Positions 23,601 through 35,346 of a DNA stretch of 64,000 bases are shown piece after piece. The DNA is taken from NCBI GenBank assembly GCA_037176885.1, contig JAWWNJ010000005.1, forward strand, positions 1,302,001-1,366,000, in the 5' to 3' direction. The notes beneath the pieces were generated by a model. It worked only from the letters and a program-made list of their open reading frames with translations. It searched no databases and was not told where the DNA came from. This DNA comes from Favolaschia claudopus. Lineage: Eukaryota; Basidiomycota; Agaricomycetes; Agaricales; Mycenaceae. The position numbers were made by a program, and so were the translations under genes. The first letter of the stretch is position 1. Each line of letters starts with the position of its first letter.

Positions 23601-26600
23601 TACCGATGTGAACTGAAGTTCTTGAGGGCAGCCTGAGTAATGTTTGTGTCTCGATCGCGAGTGACTGCGCGGCAAGAAAAAAATATGTCACAAACCAATA
23701 CTTTTCCCAAAGCGTGTGGCGGACGGGATTTCGTGAGCGGCGATTCACCTATGCATCTTGTGAACCTGGTCTCGAACGGTCGATTATCTGGGAAGCACTG
23801 TCTCAATTTTGTAGCGCAACAACCTGATTGGATAAATCTCAAGCATTCACCAATGACTGCGACCAATGAACAACCAATGGATGTAGTGGAACGACATCTC
23901 GAGGGCCCGGGCCCAGAAGAACTCGGTTCGACAATCATATAGCCAATCGACTCCGCGTAGCGACGAAAATCGCTGTAAAAGATGCCCATATGAGCCAGAG
24001 TCCAGACCACCCACAAGCGACTTCAAGTCATCGTTGTTCATGCCATCGACGTCGTTCACAAGGACCGCACATACAGTGAAAATCAGTGTGGGACATAGTA
24101 TCTTGACTGCGCAAGGGCACTCTCTGTGACATCAATCCACCTGAGTTGCATCATGATTCCTCTAAGTGAGGTATATTCAATGACCGCGGTCATTTGAGTT
24201 TGACAGATGCTGCCCTGCGCTCCAGGTCAGTCTCAAAAGTAACATTGTACCTTGGGTGGCTGCGAGTCGAGCGTTGGGCGTTGGTTTTACCGTCTCATGT
24301 TTCGTTTTTCAGGCCAAGCCCCGAAGAGATTTATCCGAACGAAGATTGCAAAGAGTATTGTGGGCAAAGTGACGGAGATCCGAGATGGCGCATCAGTCTT
24401 GTGCGGCAGATGTTGAACAAAGTGACTTCAATTGAACCTTTCTTCACACTATGTCAGTTATGTGTCAGTGTCAACCCAACCCGGGGAAACGTTTACGCGT
24501 AGATCCAGGTTTACAACTTCCGTCAGTTGAAGCTAATGGTCGTCTTTTTGAGTTACTGATAATCATTTCCTCCTGCTCAAGTCGGTGAGAGTGCGTTTGT
24601 TACATAACAGAGGAGGTATGACCTTCATTTGGACTCTTCCCAATACGTTTGAGACGACTGGAATTGAAATATCCATAGATAATGGGATTTCGCAACCATT
24701 TCTGAGCACAACAAGCGTGAAAATTCTGAAAGTACGTACATCCCAACCGTTCGGGCGATCGAGAATGACGTCGCTAGCGGTTCGCGAGCATTTTGCAAGA
24801 TAAGGTTTCATTGGAAGACTGTGAACGGGAACGGAGATGGGCATATTATTTTTATGTGAAAGGGAGGAACAATCCGAAAACTTGTTGCCCAATTTGCAGG
24901 GTGAATTGTGATGCGTCTGTCGTAAATTATCTGAATGGGGGACAATTTTTCCAAGGTCTACCTCCTCTTAGTCGCCGTCCGAGGACGAAGCAAGTGACAA
25001 ACGACCGATTCCGACAAACAGGTCGGAGCATCCCAAACATTGGTGCGATTATTTGGACTCTGTGTATTGACTGAGCGAGATATCTGGGGGACGTAGATAT
25101 ACATGCCTTCGTGGTCTAAATTCCGCTTCAAAACCAGGTAGTTGATGTGTTCCAGAGCCAATGAAAACGCTACAACCGACTTTCGAAGTAGCTGCCGTGG
25201 ATTATCGGAGTATGCTGACCTTGGGCGCGGCACGCTAAGTGTTTGAACGTCAGAATGAGAAAAAAAGAACGAGGGGATTGCGAGTTTTCCGGCTTAGTAG
25301 GAACAATTTCGGCCATTTGTGCTTCTTAGCCTTCACTAAAGGAGCGAAAAGTGATCGAATATTTATCAAGGGGATATGACTCACCTTGAGAACGAACTCT
25401 GACCTTCACGGTACTCAGGGTTTTTGAGAATTCTAGAGGGCCCAGATGAAGATTCCTCCGTTGAAAAAGTCTGCATCGAATGCACCGAATGGTGTGCGTG
25501 CCACCCGAGATGCATTAGTTTGTGCCAGAAATATCCTCCTCAGATCTCGACGCCTCCACGAGTTTCATCAATACAAGCCCTGTCCCTTCCCACAACTCAT
25601 CGTTATGACCCCAATTGTTTGCACCCTGGAATTGAGACAAGAAAGATTTGGACTCTCACGCGAGGCAGAAAAATGCAAAGTGCCGAGCCCCCGCCCGAAT
25701 ATATAAGGAAGAATATCGACGCCTTGTTGGCTCAAGCCCAGTGAGCCACGGTCGGGCCGCGTTAGACCCCGACGCTTGAGAATCATAAGTCGAGCCTATC
25801 GTGATCGGACGAATCTTCGCCATTGTCAAGTGAAAAGCCGCACGTAAACAGTTACTCACTAAACTAGCAAAAATTAGCTCGGCGAATCGAACGAAATCAA
25901 ATCAAGCTGACGAGCTTTTGAGACTTGCAGCCGCATACGCAGTATGTTTCCATTCCCAACGCTGAATAAAGAAGGTGACAACGCATCGCCGCCATTGACT
26001 CGCCGGCCTTCGTAGTATTTACCACAGAAGGGATACTGCCCTCGGAACAGCCAGTAAAATCAAAGGTTGGTGGGTCCATGGAAGGACAGACTGAAATGCG
26101 AACGAACGTTTGGGAAGAGCAAATCCGGGGCCCAAGAGGCTCCGCCAGTGATCCTGCGGTTTATGGTTGTCCCAGGTGTGGCCGACGGTCGCATACAAGT
26201 TCATTTAAACCGCAGACTGTCGTATGGTGGGCTAAGAAACGAAAGTCATGTTCGTGTACAAGGACGGGCTGAGACTCGATGTCATGGCTTAGGGTCCACA
26301 ATTTTCTTTGAAAAACGTTGTTTCGAGTTGTGAAGGCCTAAATCATCATGATACTGCCCTGACTCCGGGTCGTCGAGACTGATACTTCAAATGAACAGCG
26401 CCAGTGACTATGTGCATTCGCAGCTTGCAAGTTGGATCCAGCGGCCAAGGAGTGGTAGTCTTCGGTCCAGAAGAGGCCGAAAAATCGCAAAACTCCCGGC
26501 CGGCATCTGCCGAGAGATGCCGACCTCAATTTCTGTGATTGCCGTGATGCAAACAACTTGTCTGGTGACCACGAACACACTTTGACTTTCCGCCGCAAGG

Positions 26601-26830
26601 TGCGCGCCCGATAAGGGAATTTAATCGCGGCAGGATTTTCGGCGATCAAATATATTCCACTATAGATCAATGTGAGTCGTCGAGCCTCGAGGGCGTAATG
26701 TCATGCTGAAAGAAAGGGGTCAACCAATTGCTGTGTAGTATAGATGTTTGTGGGTGGATATAGGAGATTCGAATTGTTGAGGTGGTGAGTTCAATTCTTT
26801 CTGTTTACATTTTTTTTTTTTTGCTTCACT
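20656..26830. other. Gene-poor region without recognisable genes
   Basis: More than 6 kb without any frame that I can link by splice sites to a conserved protein. Frames longer than 60 codons occur on both strands but look random, with no long direct repeats visible by eye and no recognisable transposase, reverse transcriptase or integrase motif. The stretch may be decayed transposon or relic DNA. A fragment at its right end (about 26583-26640) is repeated in inverted orientation at 27170-27222. Confidence 0.5.
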
Positions 26831-27222
26831 TATACTATGACTGCCGAAGGCCAAAAGGTCACTAGTTAGGTGGTTAGGGTTTGCTCCCACTTTTGTGACT
26901 GCCGCAGGCCAAAAGATTACTCGGTTAGTACCTGGTTAGGGTTAAGGTTTGGGTTAGTGGTTAGAGTTCGGGGGGGTGTGGGGGTGAGGAACGGAAGGAT
27001 CCGCGCGAACGAGGCTTTAGAGTGCCAACCTGAGCGGCCCCGGCTTGGGGGACCCCCCGAGCGGAGCGAGGGAGGGGAGGGGACGCGAATGGTCGAAGGC
27101 TTCGCGCAAATGAAGGACAAGGATTTGGCGGATGCCGAGGTTCGCCGGAATGATTGCCATCAACACAGCTCTCATCAAATTCCCTTATCGGGTGCGCACG
27201 TTGCGGCGGAAAGTCAAGAGTG
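26583..27222. repeat. Inverted pair of about 50-bp arms encoding the same peptide
   Basis: The arm at about 27170-27222 (plus strand) contains AAATTCCCTTATCGGG then GCGGCGGAAAGTC. The arm at about 26583-26632 contains its reverse complement with few changes. Read in the matching frame each arm encodes IKFPYR-RTLRRKVK, preceded by similar residues, so the similarity holds at protein level. This points to two copies of one coding fragment inserted head to head. The family is not recognised. The right arm directly precedes the truncated pseudogene at 27226. Confidence 0.6.
26836..26970. repeat. Short duplicated tract with telomere-like GGTTAGGGTT
   Basis: A phrase reading GACTGCCGAAGGCCAAAAG at about 26839 is followed after about 20 nt by GGTTAGGGTT. 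The pair repeats at about 26898 (GACTGCCGCAGGCCAAAAG, then GGTTAGGGTTAAGG). Further GTTAG/GGGTTAG pieces continue to about 26970. TTAGGG is the usual telomere repeat of filamentous fungi, so this resembles an interstitial telomere-like tract. It is short and imperfect, so chance or a transposon end is possible. It is followed by a G-rich stretch at 26966-27080. Confidence 0.5.
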
Positions 27223-27225
27223 ACC

Positions 27226-27951
27226 ACGAACCACTCAATCATCCGAACACAGGCACATGAAGAGGACATAAAAGCTGTCTCCGCAACCCCCCTTCTCCTC
27301 TCGCTCGAAGATTCGCCGGTAGGAGACTTCAGCAAGGCATTCCAACTCCAAGGCGCAGATGTCCTGTATTTTAGTGCGGGTGCGGGCGGCAAGGGCGGGG
27401 AAGAACGCAAAAAGAGCGTCGACGACGAGGGGGTGCTGAAAGTCTTCGATGCAATTGAGGCCGTCGAGGCCGCACGTCCGCGCTTAATTCTTGTGTCTGG
27501 CATCGATGTACGCGATCCAGAGAAAAAGCCGGCTCACTACGTGCGTTTGTCTGCGGTGTTCTCGTACCTCTCAATGCGAATTGACCGCGTTGTGTAACCT
27601 GAGGAAGACATCGCAATGTCGAAGCGCTTACGAGGCACCATCGCCGCCTATATGAAGTGGAAGTACGGGGCAGACAAGAATCTGGTAAGGCGCACGGCTT
27701 TCAAGTGGACTATTTACGGCCAGGGGGGCTGAACAACGAACCGGGCACTATATCTGTAAGCCTTCGTTCTCGTGAAAAACGCTGCTCTGACTGAATTGCT
27801 GTCGTAGCGTGACGACGTTGCGACCGCGCTTGCGGCGCTCCTCGACCGTGAGGATGCTGCTGGTCTTGCTATCGATATGGTCGGTGGCGAACCACCCACC
27901 GCAGAGGGTTTGGACGCGATGATCAAGAAAGGCGAAACAGATTTCCCATAG
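27226..27951 (+). pseudogene. Truncated, frameshifted NAD(P)-binding (NmrA-like/SDR) protein
   Basis: Three recognisable coding blocks: up to 27540, 27604-27755 and 27808-27951, separated by introns with usable sites (GTGCGT and GTAAGC donors). Motifs fit the atypical short-chain dehydrogenase family of fungal NAD(P)-binding proteins: HEEDIKAV, GADVLYFSAGAGGKGGEERKKSVD, FDAIEAVE, PRLILVSGIDVRD, YMKWKY-ADKNLVRRTAFKWT, PGGLNNEPGTIS, DDVATALAALLDR and IDMVGGEPP. The N-terminal Rossmann start with the glycine-rich loop is missing; unrelated sequence (an arm of the inverted repeat) stands in its place. One base is missing near 27712: TGGACTATTTACGGCCA would need one more T to read WTILRPGG. Truncation plus frameshift make it a pseudogene, although the downstream frame is otherwise well kept, so decay is recent. 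Confidence 0.8.
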
Positions 27952-28780
27952 GCTGAGCGCACTCGCAGCAGGCGCGGAAGTTGAATGTTTGTGAAGATGG
28001 AGACAAATTGTACAAAGAACGACCTCCAGCCGGGGTTGGTAGGCGAGGTACACGGCGCCTGTCGTTCCGCTGGGAACTGTTTGCGGGAAACCTACGACCT
28101 CGGTCGAACCTATAACGTCGCGTTCTCCCAAGTACAGTGAAGTACTAGTAGGCGGCGGAGGCACGACCGAAGGCGACGGCGGACTGCCAGTGGGTCCGAG
28201 GGGAGAAAGGCATGGTAGGAGGAAAGCACAATCCGAGGATTCGGACGCAGTCGCATTTTAATCAGGCGAGGCAGCATTGCCCGTGCCCACCTGCGCTTGG
28301 CAATGCTCTGCCCGAGCCTCGATAATATATTATGCGTGTCGATCTCAGTTGATTGAAGCTTGGTGTGATCGTAGGCGTCACTGTTCCAACCAGGTCGATT
28401 GACTTTGGCTTGCCACGAATCGTTGGAATCCTGCCTTCCTGTTTTTTGCGGTCATAGGTAAAATTGAAATTTTCACAAATTTGTTGACAATTGGCTGAGC
28501 ATTGGCTTGAAGAAACTCCTGCTCATCAACGGTCCAGGGAGACCTGCGAAGATTCTAGGATTGGATCTTGCTCGAATCTTGGACAATAACCTGGCGCCGA
28601 TTCTGCCCAGTCGGGTTGCACAGCCACATATTGATTGAGCACCTCCCTTTCCCTTTCGCGTCATTTCGGTCCACTCGGCCCTCCTTCGCTGGGATGTCTC
28701 TCTTCGCGGAGTATTCTAACGCTCTTCTGGCTACTGTTCATGCTCTGGGCCTAATCTAGACTCGGGGACGCCGGCGGGAA
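27952..28780. other. Intergenic region
   Basis: About 830 nt without a recognised gene. A minus-strand frame at 27748-28164 overlaps the pseudogene in antisense and is probably a shadow. Nothing else was seen. Confidence 0.4.
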
Positions 28781-28856
28781 AATGTGAGACTTGGGATCGA
28801 AATGTGAGACTGCAGAAAAAACTCACCAAGTGAGACTTTCTAGGAGGAGTATAAAA
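28781..28856 (+). promoter_or_regulatory. Repeated TGTGAGACT elements and TATA box upstream of kinase gene
   Basis: AATGTGAGACT occurs at 28781 and again at 28801, and AGTGAGACT at about 28829. They are followed by a TATAAAA box at 28850-28856. The start codon is at 28957, a usual distance. The three copies with 20-28 nt spacing could be binding sites for a regulator. That is inference; only the repeats and the TATA box are seen. Confidence 0.5.
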
Positions 28857-28956
28857 CCTGGTCTCTGTTCGATGCTACTTTCTACATCTGCGTGCTTCTA
28901 CGCAAGTAACCACCGCTACATCTCATCCGCCTTTACCACCTTATTTTTTGCTCGAA

Positions 28957-30295
28957 ATGCCTTCTCAGTCATCTTACCTCCCCAACCTCACCGGTCACAC
29001 TGTTGACCACGGGATGCTTAGCCTGGTTAAGCGAATGGGGCACGGGGCTTTTGGGCAAGTCTACAAGGCCCAAAACCTCGGTCCTTCGGGTCCCTCCTTC
29101 TACGCCGTCAAGTGCCTGAAAAGGACTGCTCACGGCTCCAGGGATGCTAAGCTGCAGGAGCGGGAACGCCGTCTGCACCTTCGTGCCTCTTGCCATCCCA
29201 ATGTGGTCACATTCCACGGTTCTTTTGTGGAACAGGACCTCCGCTTTTTCGTGCTTGACCTCTGCCCCGGCAGCGATATGCACGCCGCCATCGTGCGCGG
29301 TGTGTATCACCGTAAGACGGCCTTGATCAGACGCGTATTTAACTCCATCGTTGACGCTATCCTATTCTGCCACGCACATGGTATCTACCACCGTGACATC
29401 AAGCCAGAAAACATCTTGGTCGATAGCGACGGCGAGAATCCCCTCATCGCTGACTTCGGCTTGTCCACGGACCAGCGTATCGTTCGCAATACCAACTGTG
29501 GCACCCCTTCCTACATGTCGCCCGGTATGTCTGCCCAACGTGCCAAGTTCGTCGTCTCGTTTGCTCATCGCGATTTATACAGAATCCTTCGAAACGGGCT
29601 CGTCTTCTTACTGCACCGCCGACAGCGACACCTGGGCGCTTTGCATCGTGCTGCTCAACATGATCGCCGGCATGAAACCATGGCGGAGGGCACAAGCCAG
29701 CGACCCTCGCTGGAACTCGTTCATGGCGAACCCCGAGTTCCTTCGCACAATCTGTCCCATCTCCCGCACTCTGAACGACTTCCTCACCAAGTGCTTCCGC
29801 ATCGACCCCACGAGTCGTCTCCCTCTCGTCGAAGTGAAGGACGAAATGCTCAAGATGCACCATCTGTACATGTCGGAGGCGGACTACCAGTTGGCCTCTC
29901 GTGCCGTGCAGAGGGTCGCGGAGGGAGCTGCGTTTGGAGGGGAGGTTACCTACCAGCGTACCGAATGCAGCCAGTGCGACGTCCCCGCTGGCTCCACCGA
30001 CAGCGACAGCGACAGCGGCTACAGCTCCGCTGCTCGGGTTGCGCGCCCTATCACTTTTCCCGACGACCGCGACATGCCGCCGACCCATCTCGCCGTTCCG
30101 GGGCAGTCCAACCTCAAGGGGTCGCGTCCCTCGAGCAACGCGATATTCGCACCCCGGGTGCACGACGTCTCGCCGATGGTGTCGTCCTTGGAGGACCAGC
30201 TTTCGGTGATTCATGTCATCATCGACAGCGAGCCGAAAACGCCGCGAAGCAAGATGAAGGGCTTCATGGGGCGGCTCCGCGTTTGGCGCAAGTGA
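28957..30295 (+). CDS. Serine/threonine protein kinase, Ran1/Ksp1-like
   Basis: Two exons, 28957-29524 and 29583-30295 (426 aa), with a 58-nt intron near the activation segment. A full kinase signature is present: GHGAFGQV at 28-35, AVK with Lys52, HRDIKPEN with Asp147 and Asn152, ADFG with Asp166, then GTPSYMSPE formed across the intron junction. Subdomain IX reads DSDTWALCIVL and subdomain XI ends SRLPLVEV. The C-terminal 130 residues are Ser/Asp/Pro-rich and end basic. This architecture fits the fungal Ran1/Ksp1-type kinases linked to nutrient and differentiation control; that subfamily assignment is from general resemblance. The unspliced frame runs on past 30295 in another frame and is not real. 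A 379-codon antisense frame is a shadow. Confidence 0.88.
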
Positions 30296-30615
30296 CCAAG
30301 GCGAGTTCTCTTTATCACCGTCATGTACGCTCCATTCTGATTCAAGCTTCAGCTGTCCTTGCAATTCACTCAAAGTCATCTCTAATAACATCAAAAACAC
30401 TGAATAACGCGAAAAAACCTCAGAGAGCTCTATATAGCGACAGTGGGCATAAAAAAACTTACTTGACGGGATATTTACAAGTCGGATTGTTGTATAGTAC
30501 ATGCTCTGAATTGAAACCTCGTCGTTCATACACCAATGCCAGGGATCGATCCAGTAATGTGTTTCTGGAACTCTTGATACCAATACACAGTCTCGTCATC
30601 GTAATCCGCAACCCT

Positions 30616-32604
30616 TCAATACCTATACAAGCGCTGCTCTCCTCCTTGTCTGAACAGCTCCGCGTTTCGCCTCCGATAAAACAAAGACAGACCCAAGCAC
30701 CCCGCAGCTGAGAACAGCAACAAGGCCGCGTTGGTCCAATGCCCGGTAGGGTATCCCTTCTGGGCTTCATTCGCCTTGTATATCCATACACCGACTATTT
30801 GACCGGGAGCGCCGAAGGAGATGTTGAGAGCGATGACTAGGCCGGCGGATGCGGTCGAGAATGTGTTGGAGGTGATCCAGCCGAGAAGGGGAGGGATCGA
30901 GGCGAAGGAGCCGCAGGCGCCGACGATGAGGGCGCCGTATCGATGCTGGTGGCGATGAGGAGTCAAGCACGAAGGCAGAGGAAGGAAAGAGGACCCACGG
31001 GGTAGGCATCTGCGGGCAGTACTGCTGATGCAATGAATCCCGCTGCACCGACGAGGCAGGCGATCCCGGAGTGAAGCCCTCGTCTGTGATGGAGTGCGTA
31101 AGGGCAAGGACCATCGGAAGCGAAACGACATACGAATTGTAGCGGTCAGCAGACCAAGAGGTGAGCACGGTGACGAAATACGCTGCTGCGTATGGTGGTA
31201 CGGTCATCAGGTTTGCTTTCAATGACTTGAATCCCAAGCCGGCGACGATTGACGGCGTGAAAAGGGACAGGCTGGAAAATGGGGGTGATACACCGAAGTA
31301 GATCTATGTATGCGCCATGAGATTGAGAACAGAGGACATATGAGCTGCGACTAACAGCGTAGTGGCCATATAGCCGCCAGTCCATCAAGGTGTCTTTGGC
31401 TTCGTGCCATGTCATGGGTTTGCTGCTTCCAAGCGAGCCTTGGTTTCGGAGTCGATGAGCGGCAAGTTTCTTCTCCTCCGGGGTGAGCCAACGAGCGGTC
31501 TCCGGGTAGTCGGGAAGGAGGAAGAAAACCAGAAAAGAAGATAGGCAGGAGGGAAGGCCCTCTGTGATTTAGGTCAATTATAATGCGTAGGATTGGAAAA
31601 GGAGTGTATCGTCACCAAGGATGAAAAGCCAGCGCCAGGCAGACAAGCCTTGGTCCTGGTTCATATGTCCCACCGCAAAAGCAATTGCGCCGCCGAACGC
31701 TCCTGCTAGAGTCGCAGAGGCGAGGATGAATGCGACTCGCATTGAACGCTCTTCCGTTCTGGAAACGAGTCAGTATGGATTGGGGTTGTAGATAGGATAC
31801 GCCGCATACCGGTACCAGAAGGTCAGAAAGTATACGAGGCCAGGGAACAAGCCTGGCGAGCGACGCAGGTTAGAGCAGCAATGGTATATAAAGGAGATAT
31901 CTCGACTGACCGGCTTCGAAAACACCAAGAAGGAATCGCACAACTGTAACCTCCGCATATGTATGTGTCCCACCAAGCCCCATGGTCAACGCGCCCCACA
32001 CCAACATGAGGAAAGCAATCCAGCGCTGGGTGTCGTTTCAGGGAGGCGGTTCTGAGTGGACGAGCTACAAGACATCATACACTCGGGCTCAGTCTTTTCA
32101 GCAGGTAGTTTGACGGAACTTCGAAGAGGGCGTAAGCGATTAGAAAAACCATGAGAGCGATCCTGATCGAGGATGAGTAAGTAAACGGAAGCTGCAGTAA
32201 AACGCCATGCACATACGTGTATTGTAAACTCGTCATATGGGTTTCCGATAGCAGATCATTGTGCGTCTCTGAGTTGAGAATCTTCGCATTGCCTTGAAAG
32301 CATTTCCTCGTCAGTCGCTGCCCTCGATGGCTCGCTCAGGAGCCATTCACCGATATTGGACCTATCTAGATATGCGAGCAGATAGATGGCCGAGGACAAA
32401 GGGATGATTCGAATATCCTGCTTCCTCAGAAGGGTTCTTTCCGCTGCTTCGTCGTATACATATGAGTCTGTTTGCGACTCTGCGTCCTAGCGTACCCCCG
32501 GGGGCCATTCAGTATTACAGATGTGGGGTGGGATAGATGACAAGCACCTCTCTGTAGTCCACGGCGGATTTCTCGTTGTCGATGTCCTTGAGCGAGGCTG
32601 ACAT
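30616..32604 (-). CDS. MFS transporter, anion:cation symporter (allantoate permease-like) family, with one apparent frameshift
   Basis: Eleven exons on the minus strand: 32604-32548, 32486-32351, 32292-32217, 32162-32081, 32025-31911, 31852-31810, 31758-31616, 31561-31356, 31304-31134, 31083-30999 and 30945-30616 (about 480 aa if the frame is mended). The family landmarks are present in order: YLLAYLDRSNIGNAKIL, YTIALMVFLIAYALFEVPSN, LSPSRWIAFLML, VVRFLLGVFEAGLFPG, YFLTFWYRTEERSMR, LPDYPETARWLTPEE, LKANLMTVPPYA and GVWIYKANEAQKGYPTGHW. These transporters take up organic anions such as nicotinate, allantoate or pantothenate at the plasma membrane; the substrate here is unknown. In exon 9 a run of five A's (31260-31264 on the plus strand) gives one base too many, so FHAVNRRRL replaces the family's FTPSIVAGLG. 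All other junctions are in phase. Confidence 0.87.
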
Positions 32605-33897
32605 GATAAGGACCCGGAGTAGATGGAGACAAGAGGCGGAAAAATTCTCATGGGGACTGTATATATGACCGACAAGGACTGACAGAACGTAGTCGGAATG
32701 CTTCGCGTACAGCAAGTGAGGTAAGAGATCAGGGAAGATGGAGGTATAGCTTCTTAGAAGTCATCAATGCGGGTCAGCTGCAGACTGCTGCAGACATTGT
32801 AGAAATTGTGTTCGGGGGAAGCCGCCGAGATACAAGAATCCAAGTCTTGACTGGGTGCCTGTTCTGCATCGAGTTGTGGTTTGTCTCTCGCGAGAACAAG
32901 CGTATGTTGTAGATCTAAGTCCAAGACAGCAAACACCTGGTTAATAGTTATCGGTAAATTTTATCAGTCGTGACAGGAGCTTCCACTTACTTCCAGCCCA
33001 TTATGGTGGCCGTAAATAGTGCTTCGCAGCTTGAAAGCCTGTAATTGCAAAGGGAATTGAATCGAGTACAATGTCGATGAGTTGAGATGGAGCTCTTCGC
33101 ACGTAGATCGCAATGGCCGTCCGCCGCGTGTGTACCTTTCACTCGGATTTCCGACGAGATCTAGTCTCTTATAAGCAAATATAGAATACAGAGGTTTTCG
33201 TACTTACCTTATAGGTGAGACTGCCGCCTCGTCCACGGGCTTTGTGATCATGCCTGCCAGTGATTATATATTCCAAGAGATACCGGATAAAGGCAGATTA
33301 TGTATTGTGTCTGGGCGACCTGGAAAGCACGCGTACGTACGCAATGTTGGAGAGTTGCTTTGAAAGTTGCAGGAGGTCTCGAATTTTTCAAAATGCCGAG
33401 CTGAAGTCGGGGCGGTCACACTGTCACAACACTCTCGACACACACCGCCGCGGCCACGTGTGATAGCCGATTATACTCCCGCGGTCCGACTTTCCCGCAC
33501 CCACCAGAAGATGTTCGTCCGACAAAACGTGCAGGAGTTCAAGTGTAGATGAATCCATGAATCTTTGGTATCGCTTGCTTATTGGTACCCAGATGTATGA
33601 TACTATGCTCACAAGTTACAAGGACGTAGCGCAGTCGCATTCCTGTACAAGTATTACATCGTCCTCAGGCTGGTCCTAGTATCCATCATCCAAGGAAATT
33701 TTCCGAGTGGGGCTCCCGGGCTCTAGCCCCGTTTCCTTGTGGTAACCCTCACTAGCGTCGCGCTTGAATCCGTCGGTTGAAAGTATTGCCAGATCGACGG
33801 ACACATGACTCTCGCGCCCACAACCTGATATAAACTGCGCGCTAGTGCATTCACTTTTCTTCTGCCCTGCCCATCTCCGAGTCGTCCTTCCACGTCA
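32605..33897. promoter_or_regulatory. Divergent promoter region
   Basis: About 1.3 kb shared by the MFS transporter (minus) and the muconate-cyclase-like gene (plus). A CACGTG core lies at 33455-33460. A TATA-like GATATAAAC lies near 33829, about 70 nt before the plus-strand ATG. No gene was recognised inside. The arrangement allows co-regulation of the two genes, which is inference. Confidence 0.4.
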
Positions 33898-35346
33898 ATG
33901 GTTTCCGTCACTCGGGCTCGAAAGCATTTACTCCAGGTGCTATGGCTGGGTCTTGTTTTCGCCCAGTCTGGGAGAGCTCATGGTGACCACCACCATCCCG
34001 CTGGCACGCATCACGTTCTCGTCGGGAATTTTGGTTCGGCGTACAATGTCACCAAGATGTTGGATGGGACACAGGACGTCGGAGAAGGCTATCTCTACAC
34101 CCTCGCCGTAGATGCTCACGCGAAGTCGTTGACGCTGACACACACCACCCGCGCGGCGGCCGCCCACCCATGGCTGTCCGTTAACGTACGTTGATCCGCG
34201 TCGCCTCATCCGTCGGGAAGTAGCTCAAACCGTACTAGCGCAAAGCAAACGTCGTCTACGGATCCGGCTGGTCGCCGCCGAACAATGGCCATCGAACATT
34301 CAGCTCGTACAAGATTGAACGCGACTTTTCCGTTTCTCATCTGAACACTGTAACTTCGTGTGGGACCAAACCCATCGCAAACGACTTTATTGCCGAGGCG
34401 GGGGAGCACGGCGTGTTTTATGGTCTTGACTTTGTCACGCCTTGCGGCGAAGTGTGGGCTGTTGACAAGCATGGAGCTATTTCCAACAAAATTCAGGCTC
34501 TCGAGTTTGCAAATGGATCAACGTTGCACGGGTTCGCCACGACTCCCGATCTCAAATACATGTACCTCACTGTATGCTCGTTTATTTTTTTATTTTTATT
34601 TTTATTTTTTGATTCGAGAGCTAATCCAATTCATAGAACTTGGGTCTCAATACTGTTCACTCCTACGCTCTGCACCTTCCCAACGGCACCGTTACCGCGC
34701 TGGCAGACTTCGCCCCAAGCCAACTTGGAGCAGGGCCGCGACACGCAGCTATCACGTCCAGTGGCGCCTACTTCTACCTCATCGACGAAGAAGGCCTCCG
34801 CGTAGATCAATTTACTATCGACCCCGAGGAAGGCGCTCTTCACTTTACGAATACGTCTCTTGCTGTTACGCCTTTCGGTCGGTTTCACACCTAAATTTCT
34901 TTTTCTAAACTTCATGAGTATCGCCAGGTCTAACACCAGCGAACGCCTCTCTCTACTGGGGCGACGAAATCGTGATTTCCAACGACGGCAAGACATTGTA
35001 CGCCAGCACACGTTCTAGGGATATCAATTTCCCTGGATACATATCTGCCTGGTCCCTCGCCTCCGATGGATCGCTCGAAGATACCTTATTCATTCTCCCC
35101 ACCCCCGAGGCCGGCGGGACGAGCAACATCCTGAGTGTATCACCATGGGACGATGCGAGTAAAAATATGCTGCTATTGACGGACCAAGATACCGACTTTG
35201 TTGCATTATATGAGCTTCAAGGGCTGGAGCTGGTGTTGTTGGATCGTGTCAAGTGCGTATCTTCCCATACTTCTTCCTCTGTCACTAATCGACGGTATAG
35301 TATTACTGGTACCAATTGCTGTTCTGGTTCAGTTTGGTTGAATTAG
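33898..35346 (+). CDS. Carboxy-cis,cis-muconate cyclase-like (lactonase) beta-propeller protein, secreted
   Basis: Exons 33898-34185, 34239-34571, 34637-34877, 34928-35252 and 35301-35346 (410 aa). A basic then hydrophobic start (KHLLQVLWLGLVFAQ, before SGRAHG) looks like a signal peptide. The body shows the repeated blades of the seven-bladed lactonase family related to fungal 3-carboxy-cis,cis-muconate lactonizing enzyme: HHVLVGNFGSAYNV, FYGLDFVTPCGEVWAVD, LNTVHSYAL, GPRHAAITSSGAYFYLIDEEG, LYASTRSRD and GGTSNILSVSPWD. The family enzyme acts in the protocatechuate branch of the beta-ketoadipate pathway. A secreted form could have another lactone or sugar-lactone substrate. The final exon adds a short Cys-rich tail and is the least certain piece. 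It is divergent from the MFS symporter. Confidence 0.82.

Noticed and set aside
20656..26830. Transposon with recognisable transposase or reverse transcriptase
   Set aside because: No DDE, RT or integrase motif seen in any frame. The region is only called gene-poor.
26966..27080. G-rich stretch as an rRNA or other structural RNA fragment
   Set aside because: No match to rRNA cores that I can recognise, and no clear folding pattern.
29444..30583. Minus-strand open frame of 379 codons
   Set aside because: Exactly antisense to the kinase gene, whose motifs are certain. Composition reflects the complementary strand, with no family signal.
28948..30711. Single 587-codon plus-strand frame as one kinase protein
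   Set aside because: After 29524 the frame loses kinase motifs, while the spliced frame continues them. A GT-AG intron explains it.
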